Positions 34,066 through 43,290 of a stretch of DNA of 47,934 nucleotides are shown here, piece by piece. Where the stretch lies: positions 1-47,934 of the forward strand of contig JAFTEH010000125.1 in assembly GCA_017453745.1 (NCBI GenBank), written 5' to 3'. The translations under genes were made by a program, and so were the position numbers. The notes beneath the pieces are model-generated. The model had not been told where the DNA came from. It worked only from the letters and a program-made list of their open reading frames with translations, and did not search any database. The DNA is from Spirochaetaceae bacterium. GTDB taxonomy: Bacteria > Spirochaetota > Spirochaetia > Treponematales > Treponemataceae. Numbering within the stretch: position 1 is the stretch's first letter; every line of letters starts with the position of its first letter.

Positions 34066-35847
34066 ATGGAACAATTTAAGAGAACCGTAACATGCGGTCA
34101 GTTAAAAAAAAAGGATGCAAAGCAGCAGGTCACTCTCAATGGCTGGGTACACCGTGCGAGGAACCATGGTGGAATACTCTTTATAAATATGCGTGACCGA
34201 TATGGAATCACACAGGTAGTTGTAGATGATGATGCTCCTGATGCACTAAAGGAAAAAGCTCAAACTTTAAAAAATGAATACTGTATAGCCGTCGAGGGCA
34301 TCGTGAGAGAGCGCCCTGAAAATATGGTGAATAGGGATATGCCTACAGGAGAAGTTGAAGTTAAAGCTGAGCATATAGAAATTCTTTCAGAATGTGATGT
34401 ACTCCCATTTCAAATTGATGAACATACTAATGCAAGCGAAGATTTGCGCTTAAAATATAGGTATCTCGACTTACGCTCTACAACAATGCAAAACCATTTA
34501 ATGTTGCGTTCTAAAGTAACCTTTTTAGTGCGCTCCTTTTTGACGCAACGAGGTTTTTTGGAAATTGAAACACCCACCTTTATTAAATCCACGCCGGAAG
34601 GGGCTCGTGATTATCTCGTTCCAGCACGCTTACATCCGGGAAAATTCTATGCTCTCCCACAATCGCCACAATTATATAAGCAGTTACTTATGGTTTCTGG
34701 TTTTGATAAATATTTCCAAATTGCTCGCTGCTACCGAGATGAAGATGCCCGAGGGGATAGACAACCCGAATTCACTCAAATAGACATAGAAATGAGTTTT
34801 GTTTCTCGTGAAGATGTTCTTTCAATTACCGAACAAATGATGCATGTTGTGTTTAAAGAAGCCTGTAATGTAAATCTTCCTGAACATTTTTCTCGGCTCA
34901 CCTATGATGAAGCTATTGACCTATATGGCACCGATAAACCAGACCTGCGCTTTGATATGGCAATGAAAGATGCGGCCTTTTTAGCAGATATTTCGGACTT
35001 TGAAGCTTTTAAAAAAGCGATTGCACATGGTGGTGCTATCAAGGCTTTGGTAGTTCACGGACAAGCAAGTGCATACAGCCGTAAAAAAATTGAAGAATTA
35101 GAAGAAACGGCTCGCATCTTTAAAGCCAAGGGACTTGCTTGGATGAAAGTAGAAAATAGCAGTTTACAAGGTGGCATCGCTAAGTTTTTTTCAGGTAAAG
35201 ATGATTATGTACTTGAAAAACTCAATGCCCATGATGGCGATCTTTTACTCTTTGTTGCAGATGAGATAAAAAAAATTGCATGCTACAGTTTGGGGGCGGT
35301 ACGCTCAAAACTGGGAAAAGACTTGCAACTTGCAAAGCCGAATGATTTTCAGTTTGTTTGGATAATTGATTTTCCACTCTTTGAATGGAATGAAGATGAG
35401 CAAAAATGGGATCCTGCACACCACATGTTTTCTTCTCCGCAAGAAAAATACCTTGAAACCCTTGAATCAGATCCAGGAAGTGTAAAAGGCGACTTATATG
35501 ACTTAGTATTAAATGGATATGAAATTGCTTCAGGCTCTATTCGTATACATAATGCAGAACTCCAAAAGCGGATATTTAAAATTGTAGGCTTTGATGAAAA
35601 CGAAGCTGAAAAAAAATTTAGCTTTTTAACTAAAGCCTTTCGGTTTGGACCTCCGCCACACGGGGGTATTGCTCCAGGTCTTGACCGTATCCTGATGATT
35701 ATGGCAGGGGAAACTTCTATTAAGGAAGTTATTGCTTTCCCAAAAAATACTTTTGCCTATTCGCCTATGGACGACTCGCCATCTGAAGTTGAGCAAAAGC
35801 AATTAGATGATTTACACCTTAGTATAAAGCCTATCATTCAAGCATAA
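34066..35847 (+). CDS. aspS: Aspartyl-tRNA synthetase
   Basis: Class IIb enzyme of 593 residues, the bacterial form with an OB-fold anticodon-binding domain (about 1-110, LNGWVHRARNHGGILFINMR), a catalytic core and an inserted GAD domain (about 290-420). Motif 2 is visible as FQIARCYRDEDARGDRQPEF and motif 3 as GIAPGLDRILMIM. I cannot tell a discriminating from a non-discriminating form by eye. The start codon is 9 bases after a -10 and without a Shine-Dalgarno sequence, so the mRNA is nearly leaderless. Confidence 0.97.
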   Translation: MEQFKRTVTCGQLKKKDAKQQVTLNGWVHRARNHGGILFINMRDRYGITQVVVDDDAPDALKEKAQTLKNEYCIAVEGIVRERPENMVNRDMPTGEVEVKAEHIEILSECDVLPFQIDEHTNASEDLRLKYRYLDLRSTTMQNHLMLRSKVTFLVRSFLTQRGFLEIETPTFIKSTPEGARDYLVPARLHPGKFYALPQSPQLYKQLLMVSGFDKYFQIARCYRDEDARGDRQPEFTQIDIEMSFVSREDVLSITEQMMHVVFKEACNVNLPEHFSRLTYDEAIDLYGTDKPDLRFDMAMKDAAFLADISDFEAFKKAIAHGGAIKALVVHGQASAYSRKKIEELEETARIFKAKGLAWMKVENSSLQGGIAKFFSGKDDYVLEKLNAHDGDLLLFVADEIKKIACYSLGAVRSKLGKDLQLAKPNDFQFVWIIDFPLFEWNEDEQKWDPAHHMFSSPQEKYLETLESDPGSVKGDLYDLVLNGYEIASGSIRIHNAELQKRIFKIVGFDENEAEKKFSFLTKAFRFGPPPHGGIAPGLDRILMIMAGETSIKEVIAFPKNTFAYSPMDDSPSEVEQKQLDDLHLSIKPIIQA

Positions 35848-35862
35848 AAATGGATACATACT

Positions 35863-35893
35863 GCCTACACTTTTAGTTTTTTAAAGTGTAGGC
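35863..35893. terminator. Perfect 11-bp hairpin after aspS
   Basis: GCCTACACTTT (35863-35873) and AAAGTGTAGGC (35883-35893) pair perfectly. The T-run is in the loop, not after the stem, so it may not be a standard intrinsic terminator, but its place just after the aspS stop suggests 3'-end formation or protection. Confidence 0.5.
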
Positions 35894-35945
35894 TACAAGG
35901 TCTGCGCTTGTCTCTCCAGTTCTTTTAAAATAAACATGAAACATC

Positions 35946-35973
35946 TTGTATAATTCGTTTTTTACTCTATAAT
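35946..35973 (+). promoter_or_regulatory. Promoter of rpe
   Basis: TTGTAT (35946-35951), 16-base spacer, TATAAT (35968-35973). The ATG at 35981 is 7 bases downstream; the in-frame ATG at 35972 overlaps the -10. Confidence 0.72.
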
Positions 35974-35980
35974 GGGAAAC

Positions 35981-36607
35981 ATGGGTTCGTATATTTTAAG
36001 TCCATCTCTTTTGAGTGCAAATTTTGCAAACTTGCAAAAAGATCTTGCATACGCACAAGAAAATGGGGCACAATGGCTTCATTTTGATGTTATGGATGGG
36101 CATTTTGTACCAAATCTCACATTTGGACTACCTGTTATTTCGGCACTGCGCAACTTGACATCATTAGTATTTGATGTGCACCTTATGGTAAAGAATCCAG
36201 CAGATTATGTCGATACTTTTAAAAGAGCCGGAGCCGATTTTTTTACATTTCATGTAGAAGCCGAAACACATGTAGACCGACTTATACATGCGATTAAGGA
36301 CAGCGGAATGAAAGCAGGTATTACCTTTGTGCCATCTACTCCAGTATCTGCACTCATTCCCGTGTTGCCACTTGTTGACTTAGTACTTGTAATGTCGGTT
36401 AATCCTGGCTTTTCGGGGCAAAAATTTATTCCATACTGTTTGGAAAAAATTTCTGCATTAGCAAAAATACGACAAGAACGAGGTGCGCATTTTTTGCTTT
36501 CTGTAGATGGAGGAATAAATGCTAGCAATATCCAATCAGTATTAGATGCTGGTTGTGATGTGGTCGTTTCTGGTTCTTCCTTTTTTTCAGGGGATTTACG
36601 AAAATGA
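35981..36607 (+). CDS. rpe: Ribulose-phosphate 3-epimerase
   Basis: TIM-barrel enzyme of 208 residues interconverting ribulose-5-P and xylulose-5-P in the pentose phosphate pathway. Motifs: SPSLLSANFANL at the N-terminus, HFDVMDGHFVPNLTFG with the metal His and Asp, FDVHLMVKNP, VMSVNPGFSGQKF and LSVDGGIN with the second catalytic Asp. The start is placed at 35981 because the ATG at 35972 lies in the promoter -10, and the chosen N-terminus matches the family. The stop codon overlaps the next gene (ATGA), so the pair is coupled. Confidence 0.95.
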   Translation: MGSYILSPSLLSANFANLQKDLAYAQENGAQWLHFDVMDGHFVPNLTFGLPVISALRNLTSLVFDVHLMVKNPADYVDTFKRAGADFFTFHVEAETHVDRLIHAIKDSGMKAGITFVPSTPVSALIPVLPLVDLVLVMSVNPGFSGQKFIPYCLEKISALAKIRQERGAHFLLSVDGGINASNIQSVLDAGCDVVVSGSSFFSGDLRK

Positions 36608-37713
36608 AAACTAAATTCGTTATTTTGTATGTATTGTGTAGTACAACTTTCCTATGGGCAAATGCATATATAACTGAAGGTCTTGAGCGATACGCCCAAG
36701 GTGATTATTCGTCTAGTGTATTATCCTTTCAAAAAGCGATTGACGCTTCAGGCGGTGTAAATGAGGAAGCGCAATATTGGTTGACTATGGCACTCGCTTC
36801 TGACAAACGATATAGTGCAGCGTTGACGGAAGCAAAACGCTTTTTAGCGGTATACCCAAAAAGTTCCAGACATGCCGATATGCAGTATCAAAAGGGGAGA
36901 CTTGAGTGTAGTACAGGCGAGTATGAAGCGAGTATTAGTACCCTTTATGACTTTATACAGACATATCCTAATAATACTTCCGTTGCCTCCGCATATTTTT
37001 GGATTGGCGAATCCTTGTACAATACCTCTAGGCTTGCCGAAGCGCGTACTTTGTTTTCGGTTGTTGTATTGGATTATCCAAATTCCGCAAAGGTTGAAGC
37101 AGCAAAATACAAGTTGGCGCTTATTGATAGAGCGTCTACACAAGAAGAATTATTACGCCTATTAAAACTGAGTAATGATGAAACCATTCGCCTTTCTCAA
37201 GAATTAGAAAAACTAAAAGCACAAGTTACACAGTCCCAAAACATAGTACAAACAAAGATAGTGTCAAATGAAAATGATACGGCTCGTATTGCTGAATTAG
37301 AACGAGCACTCATCGATGAAAGACGAAAAACGACAGAACTGTATGACAAGATTACCCTATTACAAATGAAAAACGATGAACTGAGTACAATGATTGCTAA
37401 TTTTGCAAGTGCTACCTATACGACCCCGAGTGAGCCTGCTGTTACTACTCCTACAGAGAGCATCATAACACCGCCTGTAATTATAGAACCAGTCGTTTCA
37501 GGGACAACTAATACGACAAATGATGAACCAACAACTCCACCTACCAGTTCGGTTGTTGAACCACAACCACAAGTACAAGTACAGCAGCAAACCACGGCAC
37601 AAGAGCCGTCTGCCGAAGAATTAAAGCGTAGAGAAGCCCTTGAGCTCCTTTTGAAAAAAGCTCAAATGCTCCAAGATATGTATGACGAAGTTTTAAATGA
37701 GACAGAAAACTAA
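36604..37713 (+). CDS. Exported TPR protein, CpoB/YbgF-like
   Basis: Protein of 369 residues with a signal peptide (about 1-19, ending LWANA) and TPR units between about 20 and 175 (YITEGLERYAQGDYSSSVL, EAQYWLTMALASDKRYSAAL, SAYFWIGESLYNTSRLAEAR). A coiled-coil stretch follows (about 190-265), then a Pro/Thr/Val-rich linker and a basic/helical C-terminus. The signal and TPR arrangement resemble CpoB/YbgF of the Tol-Pal system, but the domain order (TPR first, coiled coil after) is reversed, so this name is only a comparison. It overlaps rpe by 4 bases, with AGGGGA upstream as the ribosome site. Confidence 0.8.
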   Translation: MKTKFVILYVLCSTTFLWANAYITEGLERYAQGDYSSSVLSFQKAIDASGGVNEEAQYWLTMALASDKRYSAALTEAKRFLAVYPKSSRHADMQYQKGRLECSTGEYEASISTLYDFIQTYPNNTSVASAYFWIGESLYNTSRLAEARTLFSVVVLDYPNSAKVEAAKYKLALIDRASTQEELLRLLKLSNDETIRLSQELEKLKAQVTQSQNIVQTKIVSNENDTARIAELERALIDERRKTTELYDKITLLQMKNDELSTMIANFASATYTTPSEPAVTTPTESIITPPVIIEPVVSGTTNTTNDEPTTPPTSSVVEPQPQVQVQQQTTAQEPSAEELKRREALELLLKKAQMLQDMYDEVLNETEN

Positions 37714-37732
37714 GATTTGAGGAGTTTGGATT

Positions 37733-38767
37733 ATGAAAAATTATAAATTATTTTGTTTTTTTACTCTTTTCTTTTTCTCTCTATTTTCAGCCTTTGCTGC
37801 TGGAAAAAAGGATGTCGGAACAGAAGAATTGGTTTCAGGTAATGTAAAATTTGTATTTTACAAACAATCGGGAAACTTTTGTTTATACCGACTTTCCGAA
37901 ATCGGTAGAGATAACTGGATCCCTTTATATGATGACCGTGCACTCGCAACTACAAATCAATATAGCATTTTAGTAAATAACAAAATATACACAGTAAAAC
38001 GAAAATCTGGCAAGTTGTCTATGACTGTCACAAATGAAAATAATAGAATTGCTGTTGTATATCCTTTGAATAGTATTTTAAGTGTAAGTCAAACATTTTA
38101 TTTTTTACCGCCATCTCCGAAAGATAACCTACCTGTTCTCTGTATAGAAACGAATTTTGAAAATACGACAGGCTCTTCTATTGACGCTGGTATAAAAGCC
38201 CTTTTTGACACTCAGTTAGGAGAAAAACAACGAATACCCCTATATACCGATACGATGGCAATACTCGGGGAAACACGAATTGATGTTGCAAATTTAAAAC
38301 CAGAATATCTTGCAAGCGCCAACTCTATTGCAGGTTGTATGTTTTTTTTAGACAAAAATAAAGAACCAGATATAGCCCCTAACGAAATTTTTGTTGCGAA
38401 CTGGGACTACCTCCAAACAATGAGGTGGACCCCAACCGTAAAAGAAGGGCGTTCGTTTTCGACAAAGTATTATAACAATGATTCAGCGGTTCTTTTTGTA
38501 TGGCCAACAAAACGACTAAACTTAAATGAAGTATATACAGTAAAAACCTATATCGGATACTATGATTACCTACATCGTGCGGTTCCAAAAGAAGCAATGG
38601 AACAACATTTAAAAACGCTTTCTGATAAGGACCGAAAAAACTATGATGACATTTTATATTTGCTTAAGCAAATTGAAGAGGTAAAAGCACATCCTGAAAA
38701 CTATTCTGATGAGCGCATTTTAGAACTAACGAATGCCGTGGATGAAGCTATGAAAAAACTTCAATAG
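37733..38767 (+). CDS. Exported protein of unknown function (344 residues)
   Basis: A signal peptide of about 22 residues (KLFCFFTLFFFSLFSAFA) is followed by AGKKD, a frequent mature start in treponemal exported proteins. The body is beta-rich (VKFVFYKQSGNFCLYRLSE, QTFYFLPPSPKDNLPVLCIE), with an amphipathic helical end of about 75 residues (EQHLKTLSDKDRKNYDDILY). GGAG precedes the ATG by 8 bases. It is the third gene of rpe-TPR-this gene, 19 bases after the TPR gene, and is followed by a hairpin, which suggests the end of the operon. No family recognised; the two exported proteins probably act together in the periplasm. Confidence 0.8.
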   Translation: MKNYKLFCFFTLFFFSLFSAFAAGKKDVGTEELVSGNVKFVFYKQSGNFCLYRLSEIGRDNWIPLYDDRALATTNQYSILVNNKIYTVKRKSGKLSMTVTNENNRIAVVYPLNSILSVSQTFYFLPPSPKDNLPVLCIETNFENTTGSSIDAGIKALFDTQLGEKQRIPLYTDTMAILGETRIDVANLKPEYLASANSIAGCMFFLDKNKEPDIAPNEIFVANWDYLQTMRWTPTVKEGRSFSTKYYNNDSAVLFVWPTKRLNLNEVYTVKTYIGYYDYLHRAVPKEAMEQHLKTLSDKDRKNYDDILYLLKQIEEVKAHPENYSDERILELTNAVDEAMKKLQ

Positions 38768-38778
38768 TGGTTAAGTCC

Positions 38779-38813
38779 GTGTTTAAGGGAAGGGCGGTTC
38801 TTCTCTTAAACAC
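38779..38813. terminator. 14-bp hairpin after the rpe operon
   Basis: GTGTTTAAGGGAAG (38779-38792) pairs with CTTCTCTTAAACAC (38800-38813) with one G-T pair. No T-run follows directly, so the mechanism is uncertain, but its position 12 bases after the stop codon fits 3'-end formation. Confidence 0.5.
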
Positions 38814-38884
38814 ATTAGGACATTCGACATGCACTTTTTTATACGAGCATAAAACTTTTTCAGTTTTTCAGTTTTACTTTCCTA

Positions 38885-38913
38885 TTGAATAAAAAATAGT
38901 ATAAGAGTAAAAT
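38885..38913 (+). promoter_or_regulatory. Promoter of the 367-residue TPR protein gene
   Basis: TTGAAT (38885-38890), 17-base spacer, TAAAAT (38908-38913). The ATG at 38920 is 6 bases downstream. Confidence 0.6.
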
Positions 38914-38919
38914 GGAAAA

Positions 38920-40023
38920 ATGGCTTTATCACTTTTGGATCAGGCAAAAAAAGATTTTTCTAAAAAAAAGTATAGTGAAGTTATTTCTGGGCTTCAGCCC
39001 TATGTTCTTGAATATAAAGAATCTTTTGATTTTCACCTTTATTTAGGCCTATCGTACTTATATACTGGCGAAATTGCAAATGCACTTGACTACTTTTCTG
39101 CTGCTCGGAAAATCAAACTCACTGATCCGAATCTTCTCGTAGCTCAAGCTGCTATTTTTTTGCGAAAATCTGATACACGAAAAGCTATCGACTACTATAT
39201 GCAAGCACTAACACATAACCCAGATTGTAAAATTGCAAAAAAGGGCTTAGAATTTGTTCGCAAGCATAATAGTCCAGAACTTATTGGAGAATATGTACAA
39301 TCTGGAAAAATCAAAAAACTGTATCCGGATCCAACACGGGAAAACCGACGCGCAAAAAAAGTGAGTATTTTATTAGCAGCAGGAATTGTACTGGTGAGTG
39401 TAACGCTTATTCTCCCATTTATGCTCAAAACGAGAACATTTTCAGGTCCATTACGCCGCGATATTTCTGAATTAAACCTTTCAAATACTGACAAACGAGG
39501 TGCCGTTGATATAAACGGAACCTATTCAATTATTCTTACTAATGATGAAGTTATAAAGATATATGAAAATGCTCAAAGACTTTTTTTAACCTATCGTGAT
39601 AATCTAGCACAGTACGAGATAAACAGAATACTGTACTCCAACGCATCTGTTGCGGTTAAACAAAAAGCACGATTACTTATGCAGTATCTTGAAGAACCAG
39701 GTTTTGATACCGTAAAAGATATTTTTAGTTATGCAGATGTCAGTAAACAACCTGAACTCTATTTAGATTGCTATGTTATATGGCGTGGAACGGCAACGAA
39801 TGTAACAGCAGGATTATACAATACTGCCTTTGACTTATTAGTCGGTTATGATACGAAGATAAAACTAGAGGGTATTGTTCCTGTATTTTGCAATTTTGTG
39901 TCAATCATTGATACTGAAAAACCTATTGAAGTATTGGGCAAAATTGAAATAAAACAAGAACGGCTTTGCTTAGTTGGAGTAAGCATTTATCAAAGTGGAA
40001 AACCTCTTAATATAAAAAATTAA
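38920..40023 (+). CDS. TPR protein with a central membrane helix (367 residues)
   Basis: N-terminal cytoplasmic TPR domain (about 1-125: HLYLGLSYLYTGEIANALDY, AQAAIFLRKSDTRKAIDYY), a basic stretch (ENRRAKK) and one membrane helix (about 148-168, VSILLAAGIVLVSVTLILPF). A periplasmic domain of about 200 residues follows that I do not recognise. Basic residues before the helix support the N-inside orientation. It lies 135 bases upstream of fliW, so a flagellar link is possible but only by location. The start is the ATG at 38920, at the predicted transcription start. Confidence 0.82.
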   Translation: MALSLLDQAKKDFSKKKYSEVISGLQPYVLEYKESFDFHLYLGLSYLYTGEIANALDYFSAARKIKLTDPNLLVAQAAIFLRKSDTRKAIDYYMQALTHNPDCKIAKKGLEFVRKHNSPELIGEYVQSGKIKKLYPDPTRENRRAKKVSILLAAGIVLVSVTLILPFMLKTRTFSGPLRRDISELNLSNTDKRGAVDINGTYSIILTNDEVIKIYENAQRLFLTYRDNLAQYEINRILYSNASVAVKQKARLLMQYLEEPGFDTVKDIFSYADVSKQPELYLDCYVIWRGTATNVTAGLYNTAFDLLVGYDTKIKLEGIVPVFCNFVSIIDTEKPIEVLGKIEIKQERLCLVGVSIYQSGKPLNIKN

Positions 40024-40158
40024 TTACATATACTAGCATTTTTTCTAAATTCTAGTACAATCCTACTGGGTTGATGTTTAGCATATTCGGAAAACACCAC
40101 TGGGATAAAACCATGTTCATTTCCGAGCCATACCTATAAAACAAAAGGAATTCTTTTT
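40024..40158. other. Leader region upstream of fliW
   Basis: The spacer has no clear vegetative promoter. It contains an inverted repeat TCGGAAA/TTTCCGA (about 40088-40124). AAAGGAATTC, which holds the fliW Shine-Dalgarno sequence, has a GGA core, and CsrA binds GGA, so this leader is a candidate control site. Confidence 0.4.
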
Positions 40159-40605
40159 ATGAAAATTGAAACAAAAACCATGGGCATTGTCGAAATAAGA
40201 GATACACAGATAATAACTATGCCTGAAGGCTTTTATGGATTTGAAAACTTCACTCAGTTTGCTCTTTTAGATTCAGAGCAACCACCTTTTTTTTGGATGC
40301 AATCGATGGAGGATAAGACACTTGCATTCATTGTTATTGATCCATTTTTATTCCGTCCAGATTATGAACTCGATATTGATGATAATACACTGAGCAAAAT
40401 TGAAGCAAGTAGCCCTGAAAATATTTTAGTTTTTGCTTTAGTAACTATTCCGCAAGATGGTTCCCCAATTACCGCAAACTTACAGGGACCCCTTGTTATA
40501 AACAAGCAAAATAAAAAAGGCTTGCAAGTAGTTGTTGCAGGAGAACAGTGGAAAACAAAACATGATATTATTGCCGAAATGAATGTACATAGGAAGGTGG
40601 ATTAA
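40159..40605 (+). CDS. fliW: Flagellar assembly factor FliW
   Basis: Protein of 148 residues that binds flagellin and also inhibits CsrA, linking flagellin level to its translation. Typical strands: [20 protein letters not shown] and [12 protein letters not shown]; the family core of beta strands is complete. The 3' end carries AGGAAGGTGG, the ribosome site of csrA, and csrA begins one base after the fliW stop. FliW-CsrA pairs are known in Bacillus, Campylobacter and spirochaetes; the order here is the usual one. Confidence 0.95.
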   Translation: MKIETKTMGIVEIRDTQIITMPEGFYGFENFTQFALLDSEQPPFFWMQSMEDKTLAFIVIDPFLFRPDYELDIDDNTLSKIEASSPENILVFALVTIPQDGSPITANLQGPLVINKQNKKGLQVVVAGEQWKTKHDIIAEMNVHRKVD

Positions 40606-40606
40606 T

Positions 40607-40822
40607 ATGCTTATACTTTCCAGAAAAATAGACCAAAAAATCATTATCGGCGAAAATATTGAAATAACTATCATTGATGTAAAGGGCGACCAAGTAAAGA
40701 TTGGCATAGAGGCACCGAAAAACTTAAAAGTTTTTCGGCAAGAAGTATACCAAGAAATACTAAAAGAAAATGAAGCAGCACGGATTACAGGACAACCAAT
40801 TCTACCAAAGTTGCATGTATAG
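40607..40822 (+). CDS. csrA: Carbon storage regulator CsrA
   Basis: RNA-binding translational regulator of 71 residues. The N-terminus [20 protein letters not shown] and the region [21 protein letters not shown] contain the RNA-contacting first strand and the conserved Arg of the VxRxE-like segment (FRQEV). It binds GGA motifs in hairpin loops and near ribosome sites. The ATG at 40607 follows AGGAAGGTGG; an in-frame start 24 bases upstream lacks CsrA similarity. The csrA ribosome site itself contains two GGA motifs, so autoregulation is plausible. Convergent with flhA. Confidence 0.97.
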   Translation: MLILSRKIDQKIIIGENIEITIIDVKGDQVKIGIEAPKNLKVFRQEVYQEILKENEAARITGQPILPKLHV

Positions 40823-40875
40823 CTAGCTTTGCATAGCCTTTAGAAACACACCCGTAATGCCTAATTAGAATCGCA

Positions 40876-42999
40876 CTATAGTGTAATTTCCCCAAGCGCT
40901 TCAACTTGAGTATCACTGGTTATTTCTGTAGCAGCCAATACAACAAGATTTGGAAAGTCCCGAATAGTAGCACTTTTCACTAAGGGGCGTACTTCTTCAG
41001 TCGTTAAAATAATCGGTTGATACCCTTGCTTTTGAATACCGATAAATGTATCAGCAAGTTCTTTAAGCCATTGGCGCTGTGTTGCCTGATTCCACCCAAC
41101 AAGTGGCCCATTTATCGTGTCAACCCTATTGTCAAGTAGCTTTTGTGTCAAGTCGGCACTTAACAGTAAGGCATGGATAGTTTTTTGGGCATCTGCATAC
41201 TGTGCACAAATCTGTGGAGCAAGCGCCTGTCTCACTTTTGAAGTTAAAACAGTTATATCAGAAGTAACAGTAATATAATCAGAAATGGTTTCAAAAATAG
41301 TAACTATATCTCGAATAGATACTTGTTCGCTCAAAAGACTTTGAAGTACTTTTTGAATTAAGCCGAGCCGTAACTTTGAACCATTCATAACATCATCAAC
41401 AACAGCAGGCTTTTTTTCATGAAGCGCATCAACAATATCTTGCACCATCTGTCTATCCAAAATATCAGCCGCTTTTCGTTTAATAATTTCGGTTAAATGA
41501 GTCGCAATAATTGAAGGCGGGTCAACAACTGTGTAGCCTAACATTTCAGCTCTTGCCCTACTCGATTCAGGAATCCAAATTGCAGGTAGTCCAAATGTAG
41601 GTTCAAGCGTTCTCTCACCTGGTATTTCTTCACTTATATCGCCTGAATTAATAGCGAGGTAGGATTCCATCCGTATCTTACCACGAGCGACTTCAACACC
41701 GCGTATTTTAAAGCAATATTCATCAGGCTCAATAAGCATATTATCTACAATGCGCATTTCAGGGGCGACTAAGCCCAGTTCAAGAGCAGCTGTACGGCGA
41801 ATACGCGTAATACGCTCAAAAAGTTCAGCTCCTTTTTCCTTGTCGACAAGGGGAATAAGCGCAATTCCTATTTCAAGAGATAATGGGTCTAATGGTACAA
41901 TGGGACTGGTTTTTGAAACATTTTGTCCCTTTTGTTCTACGCCAGCACTTTTACCCTGTTGTGCTGCAGAAGCCGCAATAGTAGTTTTTTTTGTGTTTTT
42001 TCGCTGTAAAAACCAAGCAAAAAGCCCCAGAAGGACACCCATGAGCAATAAAAGAATTGTGGGGAACCCTGGTAAAAAAGCCATGATTACAAGAACTGCC
42101 GCTGTAATACCATACACTAAAGCATCGTTTGTAAATTGCTTTGTTAAATCCTCTGCAAGACTATAGTCACTTTCAACCTTTGCAGCAATCAAACCTGAAG
42201 AAACAGAAACCAAAAGAGTTGGTATTTGAGAAAGCAAACCATCTCCAATAGTAAAACGGATGTATGTTGCAAGAGCATTACTAAAAGATTCATTACGAAA
42301 AATAACACCTATCAATAAGCCTGCTAGAATATTTATAACAACGATAAAAATGCTAACTTTAACACTTCCAGAAACAAACTTGCTTGCACCATCCATATTC
42401 CCAAAAAAGTCAGCAGCCAGTCGAACCTGTCTTTTTTTTTCTTGAGCTTCTTCTAATGTAATAGCGCCTGAACTATATTCATTTTCTATACCCATTATTG
42501 TTACAGAAATCTCATCAAGCGTAAATCGTGCCTTTACTTCAGAAATACGAGTAGCACCCTTTGTGATAACAAAAACTTGTACTGCCAAAATAATAATAAA
42601 TATTACAAATCCTGTTACTAAACCTTCATTACCACTAGAACCAACGACAAAAGTGCTAAATGCATTTATCATTGCTCCATCAAAGTCTACACCTAAAGTT
42701 AAAATCAAGCGAGTTGAGCATACATTTATTGCTAAACCATAAACGGCCGTTATTAAAAGAAGTGAAGGAAAAATAGAAAACTGAGTAGGTTTTGCAGTAA
42801 AAATAACAATAAATAAAATAATAATGGTAAGTACGAGGTTAAGTGACATAAAAAAGTCAAGCAAAAGTGTCGGTATCGGTAAAATAAACATAAATACCAT
42901 AACAATAGCGCCAACCGCTATAATTACTGGTTCTAAAGACTTATAATTTGAAAGATTAAAACCTCGTAGTCCTTTTACCTGTCCAACTTCATCAGCCAT
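40876..42999 (-). CDS. flhA: Flagellar export apparatus protein FlhA
   Basis: Core membrane protein of the flagellar type III export gate, 707 residues. The N-terminal half has about eight membrane helices and the FHIPEP-family region (KGATRISEVKARFTLDE, GDGLLSQIPTLLVS). The cytoplasmic domain (about 380-707) contains EMRIVDNMLIEPDEYCFKIR and DPPSIIATHLTEII, used for docking of export chaperones. The start is set at the ATG 42999, with GGGGGA 4 bases upstream; a TTG 12 bases earlier overlaps that ribosome site. Unlike the common flhB-flhA-flhF order, flhB and flhF are not adjacent; the next gene upstream is 279 bases away and unrelated. Confidence 0.96.
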   Translation of the reverse strand: MADEVGQVKGLRGFNLSNYKSLEPVIIAVGAIVMVFMFILPIPTLLLDFFMSLNLVLTIIILFIVIFTAKPTQFSIFPSLLLITAVYGLAINVCSTRLILTLGVDFDGAMINAFSTFVVGSSGNEGLVTGFVIFIIILAVQVFVITKGATRISEVKARFTLDEISVTIMGIENEYSSGAITLEEAQEKKRQVRLAADFFGNMDGASKFVSGSVKVSIFIVVINILAGLLIGVIFRNESFSNALATYIRFTIGDGLLSQIPTLLVSVSSGLIAAKVESDYSLAEDLTKQFTNDALVYGITAAVLVIMAFLPGFPTILLLLMGVLLGLFAWFLQRKNTKKTTIAASAAQQGKSAGVEQKGQNVSKTSPIVPLDPLSLEIGIALIPLVDKEKGAELFERITRIRRTAALELGLVAPEMRIVDNMLIEPDEYCFKIRGVEVARGKIRMESYLAINSGDISEEIPGERTLEPTFGLPAIWIPESSRARAEMLGYTVVDPPSIIATHLTEIIKRKAADILDRQMVQDIVDALHEKKPAVVDDVMNGSKLRLGLIQKVLQSLLSEQVSIRDIVTIFETISDYITVTSDITVLTSKVRQALAPQICAQYADAQKTIHALLLSADLTQKLLDNRVDTINGPLVGWNQATQRQWLKELADTFIGIQKQGYQPIILTTEEVRPLVKSATIRDFPNLVVLAATEITSDTQVEALGEITL

Positions 43000-43290
43000 A
43001 AAATCCCCCAAGCGTAAATGTATGCAGTAACTAGTAATAAACTGGTATCCTCAGTGTAGTTTGCAAACAGATTACTTCACATACTTTTTTTAATACATCA
43101 AACAGTCACCCGTAAACTTACCGAATAAACCTATCAGTTCAGAACAATCCACGCACATTATAATGCAAAAAAGCATAAAAAACAAGCCCTCGCATTAAAT
43201 CACATTACATCGATCCAAAAATGCGGTGGTTTATTATAGGAAGCTTTAAAACGATACAGGACAAGGACATGCCTAATGCAGTCAGGACTG

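Noticed and set aside
33808-34079. Open reading frames of about 85 codons on both strands in the mraY-aspS spacer
   Set aside because: They run through a palindromic repeat, contradict each other and lack ribosome sites; their translations resemble nothing.
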